From Bacillota bacterium (GTDB taxonomy: Bacteria > Bacillota > Clostridia > Acetivibrionales > DTU013), in NCBI GenBank assembly GCA_023426125.1, contig JAFABI010000021.1, positions 60,627 to 124,626 on the forward strand: DNA of 64,000 nt, written 5' to 3'. Both the position numbers and the translations under genes were made by a program. Position 1 is the first letter of the stretch, and each line of letters starts with the position of its first letter. Positions 15,953-23,596 of this stretch are shown here, in pieces. The notes below the pieces were generated by a model. The model was not told the origin of the DNA. It ran no database searches and saw only the letters and a program-made list of their open reading frames with translations.

Positions 15953-16333
15953 TTATTCAATAAAAGTCGGGAAAATCCTTCCTCCGTTCTCTTTAATTAT
16001 ACCCCCGGCAGCTTCTTTTTTAACATCCTCAATGTTTGCGATCAGTTTTGCACAAAGAAACATGGAATCCTCCGAATGAGAGAGTCCGCTTATAGCTGTT
16101 CCGGCAGCAATGAGAGGTGAAATACCGGGATCCAGCAGACAGCCGCCGGATTTTGTAACAAGGGGCGGCAGGCAGGAGATATCCCCCGGACTGTCTGCAA
16201 TTTCAGAGGAATATTCATAATCATATACGCCGGACATGTCCAGGTATACTTTTGTATGACCTGCTTTCATCATGGCATTGAGAGCCTTTCTGGCTTCATG
16301 CATGCTTTCAAAATATGCATGGATCGCTGGCAT
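15953..16333 (-). CDS. Small hypothetical protein with alpha/beta ferredoxin-like N-terminus
   Basis: A 126-residue soluble protein not recognised with confidence. The first 60 residues (HAYFESMHEARKALNAMMKAG, then KVYLDMSG) look like a small helix-strand unit as in general-stress-protein 17M-like domains. The middle has a Gly/Ala-rich stretch (GISPLIAAGTAISGL) that could be a loop or short amphipathic segment. No signal peptide. A strong SD GGGAGGAAAA precedes ATG, which supports translation. No operon partner: repeats flank it on both sides. Confidence 0.6.
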   Translation of the reverse strand: MPAIHAYFESMHEARKALNAMMKAGHTKVYLDMSGVYDYEYSSEIADSPGDISCLPPLVTKSGGCLLDPGISPLIAAGTAISGLSHSEDSMFLCAKLIANIEDVKKEAAGGIIKENGGRIFPTFIE

Positions 16334-16383
16334 AACATTTTCCTCCCTTTATTCGTTGTATGAATTCGAAAACTCAAATCCTG

Positions 16384-16476
16384 TGCCGTTGCGAGGCCGT
16401 AGGCCGTGGCAATCCGGTTTTACCTCAACTTTCTCAGGTTGAGATCAGCACGTCGCTATCGCTCCTTGCGATGACA
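16384..16476. repeat. REP-like palindromic dispersed repeat
   Basis: Starts GCCGTTGCGAGGCC and ends CTCCTTGCGATGACA, with inner GTGGCAATCC and GAGATCAGCACGTCGC. It is the same family as 11719-11812, more degenerate in its arms. Confidence 0.6.
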
Positions 16477-16620
16477 ACTATACTTACAATAAAGTAGTTT
16501 TCGAATTTATATTCTAGTTTTTGAATTTGAAGGCGGATTCTATACATCGACAAAGTACTACAGCGAAACATTTTAATTTATCCTTCCGGAATAGCGTATT
16601 GAAGTCTTCGCGCTATTTCC

Positions 16621-16755
16621 TGCTACAACGATACATCACTTTGTGTCATCACGAGTAAAGCGTGGCGGTCTCATCAAAAGCAGCATTTCGTAAGATTGCT
16701 TCGTCCCCGGCTCCTCGCAATGTCAGGTATACATAGACTAAGTATCGTTGCAGCA
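16621..16755. mobile_element. MITE-like element with 14-bp terminal inverted repeats
   Basis: TGCTACAACGATAC (16621-16634) and GTATCGTTGCAGCA (16742-16755) are inverted with one mismatch. The 135-bp element has no coding capacity and contains a REP-like segment (GTCATCACGAG ... GCTCCTCGCAATGTCAG). Size and ends suit a non-autonomous element or a large RNA hairpin. No clear target-site duplication was found. Confidence 0.5.
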
Positions 16756-16826
16756 TATATAAACATAAGTTAAACATAAGTTTTTTCCAAAACCAGATAT
16801 TTTATCTTTCCTCAGGAAGAATTTTT

Positions 16827-16835
16827 TGGTATAAT
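16827..16835 (+). promoter_or_regulatory. Extended -10 promoter for the c-di-AMP riboswitch transcript
   Basis: TGGTATAAT is an extended -10 element; the -35 region (TTTCCT) is poor, which fits extended -10 dependence. The start site would be near 16842, upstream of the aptamer. Confidence 0.5.
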
Positions 16836-16904
16836 GTCGAAGGCAGGAAAAAAAATCCGTACTTACCAGATAGAAACCCGTACGGGATCATACGATTCTG
16901 CACA

Positions 16905-17062
16905 CTGAATCCCTTGGAAATTCTCAACAAGGGAGCGGGGGACACATTCAATTGGGGTGAATCAATGGTTAACCGGGAGCTTTATGGACAAGCCCGGTTT
17001 GACCGGAGAAGGAAGTCTCTTCTGCCTAACCCGTCAACTAACCTCGCAAGTGGCCAGGAGAG
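16905..17062 (+). promoter_or_regulatory. c-di-AMP riboswitch (ydaO-yuaA class)
   Basis: Signature blocks of this aptamer appear in order: GGGAGCGGGGGACAC (16931-16945), GGGGTGAATCAATGG (about 16954-16968), then CCTAACCCGTCAACTAACC and CTCGCAAG (about 17025-17050). CCTTGG at 16912 and CCAGG at 17054 can close P1. In this class c-di-AMP binding usually lowers expression of wall hydrolases or potassium transporters, which suits the downstream wall-binding protein. No separate terminator hairpin is evident before the SD (AGGAGAGGAG), so control could be at P1/SD level. Confidence 0.9.
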
Positions 17063-17072
17063 GAGTTGTTAC

Positions 17073-18155
17073 ATGTCTGGAAAGAGACTTATTTTCGCAG
17101 CAGTAATAGTTACATCCTTTGTTTTTCTGCTGGGTTCCGCATCAGCATCGTCAACGGTTTTGAAAAAAGAAATGCAGGGAAGTGCGGTTACTTCGCTGCA
17201 GAAGGATCTTAAGAAGCTCGGATACTTATCTGTCGAACCTACGGGCTATTTTGGCGACGCTACGGCCGAGGCCGTAAAAAAGCTTCAAAAGGAATACGGA
17301 TATGATCCGGACGGAATCGTGGGAAGTGTTACCTTTTCCCTCATCGACAGGATGCTTGGAAGAAACCTTGAGGACACAGCCTCATCGGACGGCAATAAGC
17401 AGGCGTCTGTTTTGAAGGAAGGCATGGAAGGCAGTAAGGTAACCACTTTGCAAAAGAATTTGGTCACGCTTGGTTTTCTTACCGCAACACCGACGGGATA
17501 CTTTGGCGAAGCTACCGCAGCAGCTATCTGCAAGCTGCAGAAAAAGTATGGTTACCAGCCGGACGGTGTGGTAGGAAGCAGTACTCAGGCATTAATCACC
17601 AAACTGATTAATGAAAAGAAGGGTGCGACTGCAGTAAAAGCAGCGGCCAAAACCGAAAGCAAGGATTCTTCAGCAACCGACTACAAATTGTCCTGGAGTA
17701 AAGCCTCCAAGGCGTTTGCAATCGGAAAAACCGCCACAGTATATGACATAGCCACAGGCTTGAGTTTCAAGATCAAGAGAACATACGGGTCCAATCATGC
17801 CGATTGTGAGCCTCTTACGTCGAAAGACACGGCGGCAATGAAAAAAATATTCGGCGGTGAATGGAGCTGGGATCGAAGGGCGATCATTGTTACAGTGGGC
17901 GATACGAAGATTGCGGCTTCAATGGCAGGAATGCCGCATGCAGGCCTTGACAAGTACGCCGCAAACAAAACGGTGAGCTCGAGAAGCGGTGGCTATGGCC
18001 GGGGAGACAATCTTGATGCAGTAAAAAAGAATAACATGAACGGTCATTTTGATATTCATTTTTACGGCAGCAAAACGCATGGAACCAACAAAGTCGACAA
18101 AAACCATCAGAGCATGGTAAACAAAGCAACTGACTGGGCGAAGAAAAACCTTTGA
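17073..18155 (+). CDS. Secreted peptidoglycan-binding protein with His-rich C-terminal domain
   Basis: A 360-residue exported protein. The start at 17073 follows AGGAGAGGAG; a longer frame from 16914 lies inside the riboswitch and is rejected. Signal peptide about 1-25. Two PG_binding_1 repeats (MQGSAVTSLQKDLKKLGYL...YGYDPDGIVGSVT and MEGSKVTTLQKNLVTLGFL...YGYQPDGVVGSST) are followed by about 160 residues with conserved-looking histidines: SNHADCEPLT, MPHAGLDKY, GHFDIHFYGSKTHGT and NHQ. The spacing of H and D resembles D,D-carboxypeptidase-like metallopeptidases, but the family is not identified with certainty. Probable wall hydrolase under c-di-AMP control. Confidence 0.85.
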   Translation: MSGKRLIFAAVIVTSFVFLLGSASASSTVLKKEMQGSAVTSLQKDLKKLGYLSVEPTGYFGDATAEAVKKLQKEYGYDPDGIVGSVTFSLIDRMLGRNLEDTASSDGNKQASVLKEGMEGSKVTTLQKNLVTLGFLTATPTGYFGEATAAAICKLQKKYGYQPDGVVGSSTQALITKLINEKKGATAVKAAAKTESKDSSATDYKLSWSKASKAFAIGKTATVYDIATGLSFKIKRTYGSNHADCEPLTSKDTAAMKKIFGGEWSWDRRAIIVTVGDTKIAASMAGMPHAGLDKYAANKTVSSRSGGYGRGDNLDAVKKNNMNGHFDIHFYGSKTHGTNKVDKNHQSMVNKATDWAKKNL

Positions 18156-18245
18156 TGCGCGTGCGGGATTTTCGCCTTTGGGCGAGACGCACAGGTGCAA
18201 TTCAGATTTGACAAGTGAATTTGAATCTGGTTTTATAAAGTATAT

Positions 18246-18279
18246 CCGGTTTGGGGCGTTATAACCCAGGCCGGTTTTT
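18246..18279 (+). terminator. Intrinsic terminator
   Basis: CCGGTTTGGG and CCCAGGCCGG pair over 10 bp, counting two G-U pairs in plus-strand RNA, and are followed by TTTTT. It ends the peptidoglycan-binding gene transcript; a weaker hairpin CAGATT/AATCTG lies just upstream. Confidence 0.75.
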
Positions 18280-18427
18280 CTTGCAAATTCAAGGGTATGA
18301 CAGCGACTTGCATAGACAATGCCTCGCGGCAAAAGAGAATAGAATAAATTATTGTTAAAAACCCTGAGGAAGTGTTAGAATATAGATAAAAGAGCAGACG
18401 CTCATAAATCTGAAGGCCGGCGAAGGG

Positions 18428-19414
18428 GTGGTAAATCTTAAGAAGGAGAAAAAAGGAATCGACATCAGCCGGTTTTGGAAAATGCTTGAACAGGTCTGGG
18501 TAACGGAGGGTTTGATGGACGACACCGAAGGAAAGAAATTCCATTTTGACAACAGGTATTGGGAAAAGCCTCAGAAATATGAGATGATAAGCTTGTATCA
18601 AATCGGTGATTTAAGCTGCCGCGAGGGCTTTGAAATAGGAGAGCACAATCAGCTGTGCTTTGAAATCAGCTATATTTTTTCGGGAAAAGGCTGGTGCGTG
18701 ACCAATGGAGCGAAGTATCCGGTATCCAAGGGCGATATTTTTATCAGCCTTCCCGGTGACAGGCATAACATGGTCGCAGATAAGCTGGATCCTTTCAGGT
18801 ATCTTTACCTTGCCTTCTGGTTCAATTATTTCCAGGACAAGCCCAACCCTTACAGGCATATAGACAAGATGTTCAAAATGGTGGGAAAGCCCGTGATGCA
18901 TGACAGGCTGAGTATAGATATCCCGTTCAAGAGCGTACTGCAGGAGCTCTACGTGGTTACCGAGTTCTCCCAGGAAATGATCGAAAGCTATCTTTTGCAA
19001 ATCATAATCCTTGCCTACCGGAATTTTTGTTCTCCATGGGAACAGCAGTATAATCCCCTGCGCAACGGAGGCGAAACCAAAACCAAGGAGATTGTCTATT
19101 CCATTATATCCTATATTGACAATCATCTGCAGGAAATTGAAAGCCTTAAGCATATCTCCGAGACATTCAACTACAGCTACTCCCATCTCTCTCACATCTT
19201 CAGGGAAGAAACGGGCATTTCACTTCAAACCTATTTTAACAATAAAAAGATGGACCTGGCAATTCAGTTGATACGCTCCGGCGACCTGTCAAATTCCGGT
19301 ATTGCCGAAAGGCTGCATTACCAAACGATTCATTCCTTCAGCAAGGCCTTCAAAAAGGTGCTTGGAATGTCGCCGGCGCAATACCGGCACTTCATATCGG
19401 GAAAAGAAGGTTGA
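18428..19414 (+). CDS. AraC-family transcriptional regulator, cupin sensor
   Basis: A 328-residue regulator with a GTG start. Residues about 60-130 form a cupin-type ligand-binding domain (SYIFSGKGWCVTNGAKYPVSKGDIF, LPGDRHNMVA). The last 100 residues hold two helix-turn-helix motifs of the AraC type, ending in the signature LGMSPAQYRHF. It precedes the sugar-catabolic operon on the same strand with a 300-bp gap, so it probably controls that operon with a sugar or derivative as ligand. The start is somewhat uncertain because AAGGGG lies directly against the GTG. Confidence 0.85.
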   Translation: MVNLKKEKKGIDISRFWKMLEQVWVTEGLMDDTEGKKFHFDNRYWEKPQKYEMISLYQIGDLSCREGFEIGEHNQLCFEISYIFSGKGWCVTNGAKYPVSKGDIFISLPGDRHNMVADKLDPFRYLYLAFWFNYFQDKPNPYRHIDKMFKMVGKPVMHDRLSIDIPFKSVLQELYVVTEFSQEMIESYLLQIIILAYRNFCSPWEQQYNPLRNGGETKTKEIVYSIISYIDNHLQEIESLKHISETFNYSYSHLSHIFREETGISLQTYFNNKKMDLAIQLIRSGDLSNSGIAERLHYQTIHSFSKAFKKVLGMSPAQYRHFISGKEG

Positions 19415-19723
19415 TTATCCGGCAGCTCATTTTATCGCATCATTGGATATACCGAGTCGCAAATTTTAACAAATACTTTTTCCTCCTCCTCATGGTATAC
19501 TTATAGCGGAGTTGGCGCTTCTGCCGTTGTCAGAGGGTGAAGCCGTCCGACGTTCCGCATTTTGGATTCAGCAGTACCGGAAAACATTGACTGTCCTTCC
19601 GGAAATAGCACGCGAAGCGACGGGGGTATTCCCGGGACAAATAAATGCGGGTAAATCAATGCCTGCAGCGTTGCAGCATTTGTAGAAGTCAACACTATAC
19701 ATACCAAAAAAGGAGCTATGCCA
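19415..19723 (+). promoter_or_regulatory. Upstream region of the sugar-catabolic operon
   Basis: No gene is seen. A -10-like TATACT sits at 19496-19501, and a CCGGAA/TTCCGG inverted repeat at 19577-19602 could be an operator or 5'-UTR hairpin. The SD for the following gene (AAAAGGAG) is at its end. The AraC regulator upstream is the obvious candidate to act here. Confidence 0.35.
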
Positions 19724-20779
19724 ATGATAAGAGTCGGAATTATCGGCGCCGGGGCCATTAGTCATTCCCATATCGCGGCCTATCAAAAGCTGGAGGATGT
19801 AAAAATTGCCGCTGTCTGTGATATAAATAATAATCGGGCTTCCAGTGTTGCGTCAACGTATAAGATAGAAAAAACCTATGACCGTCATACCGATCTTGTG
19901 AATGATCCTGATATTGACGCCGTCAGCGTCGTCACATGGAACAATTCCCATATGCAGATTTCCATAGACGCGCTGAACGCGGGCAAGCATGTCCTTTGCG
20001 AAAAGCCGGTCGCCATGAATGCCGAAGAAGCCGAAAAAATGGTTGAAGCAGCCAGGAGCAGCGGATGTATACTCCTTCCGGGATTCTGCACCAGGTACGA
20101 AGACGGAGTCCGGCTTTTAAAGCGCTATATCGACGCAGATGAACTGGGACATATCTATTATGCAAAAGCCGCCTTTCTCCGCCGTTACGGCAGCCCGGGG
20201 GGATGGTTCGCCGACAGGAAGCTTTCCGGCGGAGGCCCTGTGATCGACCTTGGGGTTCATATTCTGGATCTGGCCCGTTTCCTGATGGGGGCACCGATGG
20301 CAGTTACCGTTACGGCAGAGGTATATAACCATATCGGCAGCAGGAGTGAAATCGAAGGGGTGAACCGCTACCTTTCCGTTGATTTTAATGACGGCTCAGA
20401 CGTTGAAGAGTCGGCTGTCGCACTGATACGCTTCGACAATGGGCTGACGGTTCATTTTGAGACCAGCTGGCTGCTTAATCTCAAGGAGGATGTTTTCCAG
20501 CTGGAGGTCTTTGGCAGCAAAGCCGGTGCGCGGCTGTACCCCAAAATAGAATTGTATGGCGATAAATTCAACCACCTGGTTAACAGCAATCCGCAATACA
20601 GCAATAATGAGAATCTTCCGAATTATGATTTCGATATGGAGATCAGACATTTTATCCGTTGCATCCGCGGGGAGGAAAAATGCATTTGTACCCCGGAGGA
20701 TGGACTGGAGATGATGCGGATCATAGACGCCGTCTATGAATCGGCGCGGTCGCACAGGGAAATATTGATCAGGAGGTAG
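19724..20779 (+). CDS. Gfo/Idh/MocA-family NAD(P)-dependent sugar dehydrogenase
   Basis: A 351-residue oxidoreductase. The Rossmann motif GIIGAGAISHSH is at the N-terminus and the family's conserved CEKPVAMN lies near residue 95, with catalytic Lys in that motif. The substrate domain includes GGGPVIDLGVHILDLARF, where Asp and His sit at the positions used for catalysis. The start at 19724 has 8-nt SD spacing, whereas an in-frame ATG 6 bp earlier lies only 2 nt from the SD. It is followed after 5 bp by a TIM-barrel isomerase, a common pair in inositol and unusual-sugar breakdown. Substrate unknown. Confidence 0.88.
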   Translation: MIRVGIIGAGAISHSHIAAYQKLEDVKIAAVCDINNNRASSVASTYKIEKTYDRHTDLVNDPDIDAVSVVTWNNSHMQISIDALNAGKHVLCEKPVAMNAEEAEKMVEAARSSGCILLPGFCTRYEDGVRLLKRYIDADELGHIYYAKAAFLRRYGSPGGWFADRKLSGGGPVIDLGVHILDLARFLMGAPMAVTVTAEVYNHIGSRSEIEGVNRYLSVDFNDGSDVEESAVALIRFDNGLTVHFETSWLLNLKEDVFQLEVFGSKAGARLYPKIELYGDKFNHLVNSNPQYSNNENLPNYDFDMEIRHFIRCIRGEEKCICTPEDGLEMMRIIDAVYESARSHREILIRR

Positions 20780-20784
20780 GGAAA

Positions 20785-21612
20785 ATGAAACTTTGTTTAA
20801 GCATGTGGAGCCTTCAGGAGGAGATTGAGGCAGGTCGTATGGATTTTGACAGCTTCCTTTCATTCTGCCGCCTGAATGCTGTTGAAAATGTCGAGCTGCT
20901 GGATTTTTTTGTGCACTGCGGCGTGCCGGAGATCAAAAGGAAGCTGGGCGATTCAGGAATACGGGCTGACGTATGGTCGGTTGTGAACGATTTTGTACAG
21001 GAAAATCCGGAGGGCATGGAGCAGCAGATCAATTATGTCAAAAAGGGTATCGATATTGCTGCGGAAATTGGCGCAAAGGTTGTGCGTATCTTTTCAGGAG
21101 ACAGCAAGGACGGGATTTCCTACGAAAAAGGAAAAGCCTGGATTATAGAAGCATTGTTTAACTGTGAGCCCTATGCGCGTAAGTCGGGCATTACGATGGC
21201 TTTGGAAAACCACGGGGTGTTTGCGGGAACAAGCGGGCAGATCCGTGATATCTTAAAGGCGATTGATTCACAATGGCTGCGCTGTACCTTTGATACCGCC
21301 AATTTCCTTTTTGTCGATGAAGATCCTCTGGCGGCCGCAGAGAACCTGATGGAATATACCGGGCTTGTCCATTTCAAGGACTACCGGCTTGCCGGAAAGG
21401 AGGAAGAGGGCTACCCCTCCCTAGGAGGCATCCCCTATATCGGCACTCCCCTTGGCCGGGGAGCGGTGCCTCTGAAGGGGATTGCAGAAAAGCTGGCGTC
21501 TTCAGGCTACGACGGAAGCATTTCCATAGAATTTGAAGGCCCCGAGCCTGTTGCAGGTGTGGAGTCCAGTATACGCTATACAAGAAAGCTTCTTGGCGGG
21601 GTGGAGGAATAA
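20785..21612 (+). CDS. Sugar phosphate isomerase/epimerase (xylose isomerase-like TIM barrel)
   Basis: A 275-residue TIM-barrel protein of the AP_endonuc_2 type. Likely divalent-metal ligands are visible: Glu in MALENHGVF, Asp in CTFDTANFLF, His in LVHFKDYRL and Glu in SISIEFEGPEP. Members interconvert or epimerise keto-sugars and inosose-like compounds. SD AGGAGG overlaps the preceding dehydrogenase stop, indicating a shared transcript. The partner dehydrogenase suggests an oxidation-isomerisation route for one sugar, brought in by the importer encoded next. Confidence 0.85.
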   Translation: MKLCLSMWSLQEEIEAGRMDFDSFLSFCRLNAVENVELLDFFVHCGVPEIKRKLGDSGIRADVWSVVNDFVQENPEGMEQQINYVKKGIDIAAEIGAKVVRIFSGDSKDGISYEKGKAWIIEALFNCEPYARKSGITMALENHGVFAGTSGQIRDILKAIDSQWLRCTFDTANFLFVDEDPLAAAENLMEYTGLVHFKDYRLAGKEEEGYPSLGGIPYIGTPLGRGAVPLKGIAEKLASSGYDGSISIEFEGPEPVAGVESSIRYTRKLLGGVEE

Positions 21613-21656
21613 GGGCCGGAGCTTCTTGATTTAATGCTGTTTGGGAGGGATTGTCC

Positions 21657-22574
21657 ATGGGAAGATGGAACCGATCAGAAATATGGCGCGATATAAAAAG
21701 AGACCGCTGGCTTTATTTGTTTCTTGCGCCTGCATTTATACTACTTTTCATATTCTGCTATATCCCCATTTATGGCGTCGTAATAGCCTTTCAGGATTTT
21801 TCAGGTCTGTACGGCATTTTTTCCAGTCCATGGGTGGGGCTGAAGCACTTTTATGCCATATTGAAAGACCCCTCGATTGTTACGGTTTTTTCCAATACCG
21901 TTATTATCGGCGTGCTGATTATTCTTTTCGGATTTCCCGCGCCCATCCTGTTGTCGTTGTTTTTCAACGAAATAGGGAGCAAATCCTTTAAGCGGGTGTC
22001 CCAATCCTTTTCATACCTGCCATATTTCATATCCACGGTTGTCATCGTAGGCATGATGAAGGAATTTCTGAGCATGGATGGGATCGTCAATATGTTTGTC
22101 AAGGCTTTGGGAGGTCTGCCGGTGAATTTCATCAATGATCCCGGCTGGTTCAGATCCATCTATGTCGTCTCGGATATCTGGCAGGGTGTGGGGTGGGGCA
22201 GTATCCTATATCTGGCATCCATATCCGGCATACCGGAAGAGCTGTACGAGGCCGGCACAATCGACGGCGCTTCACGGTTGAAAAAGATCGCTTACATTAC
22301 AATTCCGAGCCTGATGCCGGTAATCAGCATCCAGTTTATACTTGCCATGGGAGGCATCCTTGGCGCGTCCTTTGAGAAAATAATCCTCCTGTACAGCCCG
22401 GCGACCTATTCCACAGCCGACGTCATATCCACCTATGTTTACCGTATAGGTCTGCAGGGCGCCAATTACAGCTACGGGTCTGCCGTAGGCCTGCTGAATT
22501 CCATCATTTCCTTCTTCTTTGTATATGCTTCCAACCGCTTTATCCGTAAGGCAAACGGGTATTCCTTCTGGTGA
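21657..22574 (+). CDS. CUT1 sugar ABC transporter permease (LplB/YtcP-partner type)
   Basis: A 305-residue inner-membrane subunit with six predicted helices. The conserved EAA loop is present (ELYEAGTIDGASRLKKIAYITIPSL). The first helix contains APAFILLFIFCYIPIYG typical of the LplB group for oligosaccharide or glycan fragments. ATG at 21657 is chosen with GGGAGG 8 nt upstream rather than a TTG 6 bp earlier. It pairs with the next permease and the downstream binding protein; no ATPase is encoded nearby, so a shared MsmX-like ATPase is expected. Confidence 0.92.
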   Translation: MGRWNRSEIWRDIKRDRWLYLFLAPAFILLFIFCYIPIYGVVIAFQDFSGLYGIFSSPWVGLKHFYAILKDPSIVTVFSNTVIIGVLIILFGFPAPILLSLFFNEIGSKSFKRVSQSFSYLPYFISTVVIVGMMKEFLSMDGIVNMFVKALGGLPVNFINDPGWFRSIYVVSDIWQGVGWGSILYLASISGIPEELYEAGTIDGASRLKKIAYITIPSLMPVISIQFILAMGGILGASFEKIILLYSPATYSTADVISTYVYRIGLQGANYSYGSAVGLLNSIISFFFVYASNRFIRKANGYSFW

Positions 22575-22607
22575 AAAACCTTAAAACACGTGAAAGGTGG
22601 ATCGGAT

Positions 22608-23492
22608 ATGCTGAAAAAAAGAACTTCGCAGGACGTCCTGCTGGATATATTTGTTTATACTGTTATTGTCCTTGTTAATATTGTGATGATCTACCCCTTT
22701 GTCAATATCATTGTTGTTTCGCTAAGCCGTGCGGAGTATGTTGTCGCAGGGTTGGTAACAATATTCCCCAGAGGGTTCAATTTGTCCGCATATACTGCGG
22801 CGCTTTCCGATCCGCTTATGGGAAGGGGATATGTCAATACGCTCATTTATGCCTCTACAGGGACACTGCTGACTTTGACCATCACGATGATCACCGCCTA
22901 TGCGTTAAGTGTAAGAAAATTCAGGGGCAGGAATTTTTTCATTGTATATATGGCGGTCACCATGTATTTCAGCGGAGGGCTGATCCCATATTATCTGCTG
23001 GTCAAGAGCCTGAACATGATCGATACCATCTGGGCCATGATCCTGCCCGGGGTATCGGTATGGTATATCATCGTCTGCAGGACATATTTTCAGAGCACCA
23101 TACAGGACAGTCTGCGGGAGTCTGCCCTGATCGACGGGGCAAATGACCTGAAGATACTGACGCATATCTACATCCCACTGGCAAAGCCCATTATCGCGAC
23201 GCTGGGGCTGTGGTCCGTCGTGGCTCAATGGAACAGCTGGTTCAATGCCCTTATCTTCCTCAACGACATCAAGCTGTATCCTTTGCAGATGGTTGTCCGC
23301 AAGGTGCTGATCATGTATCAGCCGTCCAGCAAGATGAGGAGCCTGGTCTATTCCCTGCGCCATCTAGGCGTGAATGAACAGACCGTCCGGTGCGCCGTGA
23401 TCATTATAACCATTTTGCCGATTGTAATGATCTATCCCTTTATTCAAAAGTATTTCGTCAAGGGCGTTATGGTAGGCGCCCTTAAAGGCTAG
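22608..23492 (+). CDS. CUT1 sugar ABC transporter permease (LplC-type)
   Basis: A 294-residue second permease with six helices. The EAA motif reads ESALIDGANDLKILTHIYIPLAKP and the C-terminus ends YFVKGVMVGALKG, a hallmark of this group. The start at 22608 follows AAAGGTGG; a GTG start 18 bp upstream lacks a proper site. It forms a heterodimer with the product of the preceding gene. Confidence 0.92.
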   Translation: MLKKRTSQDVLLDIFVYTVIVLVNIVMIYPFVNIIVVSLSRAEYVVAGLVTIFPRGFNLSAYTAALSDPLMGRGYVNTLIYASTGTLLTLTITMITAYALSVRKFRGRNFFIVYMAVTMYFSGGLIPYYLLVKSLNMIDTIWAMILPGVSVWYIIVCRTYFQSTIQDSLRESALIDGANDLKILTHIYIPLAKPIIATLGLWSVVAQWNSWFNALIFLNDIKLYPLQMVVRKVLIMYQPSSKMRSLVYSLRHLGVNEQTVRCAVIIITILPIVMIYPFIQKYFVKGVMVGALKG

Positions 23493-23543
23493 CTGCGGAA
23501 GGAAAGAGTGGAATGCTTTTATCCGCCCTTGATTCCAGGATTC

Positions 23544-23570
23544 AAAGGGTTTGGTTTCCCGAACCTTTTT
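23544..23570 (+). terminator. Attenuating hairpin between permease and binding-protein genes
   Basis: GGTTTGG (23548-23554) pairs with CCGAACC (23559-23565), extendable by A-T pairs into a T-run. A hairpin here would let the binding protein be expressed at a different level from the permeases, or protect its mRNA. Confidence 0.5.
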
Positions 23571-23596
23571 GATAAAATAACAAAGGAGGCTTGAAA

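Noticed and set aside
16914..17072. N-terminal extension of the peptidoglycan-binding protein
   Set aside because: These codons overlap the c-di-AMP aptamer. The start at 17073 has a good SD and begins a normal signal peptide.
18611..19195. 194-codon minus-strand frame inside the AraC gene
   Set aside because: Antisense shadow; the plus-strand frame has cupin and helix-turn-helix motifs.
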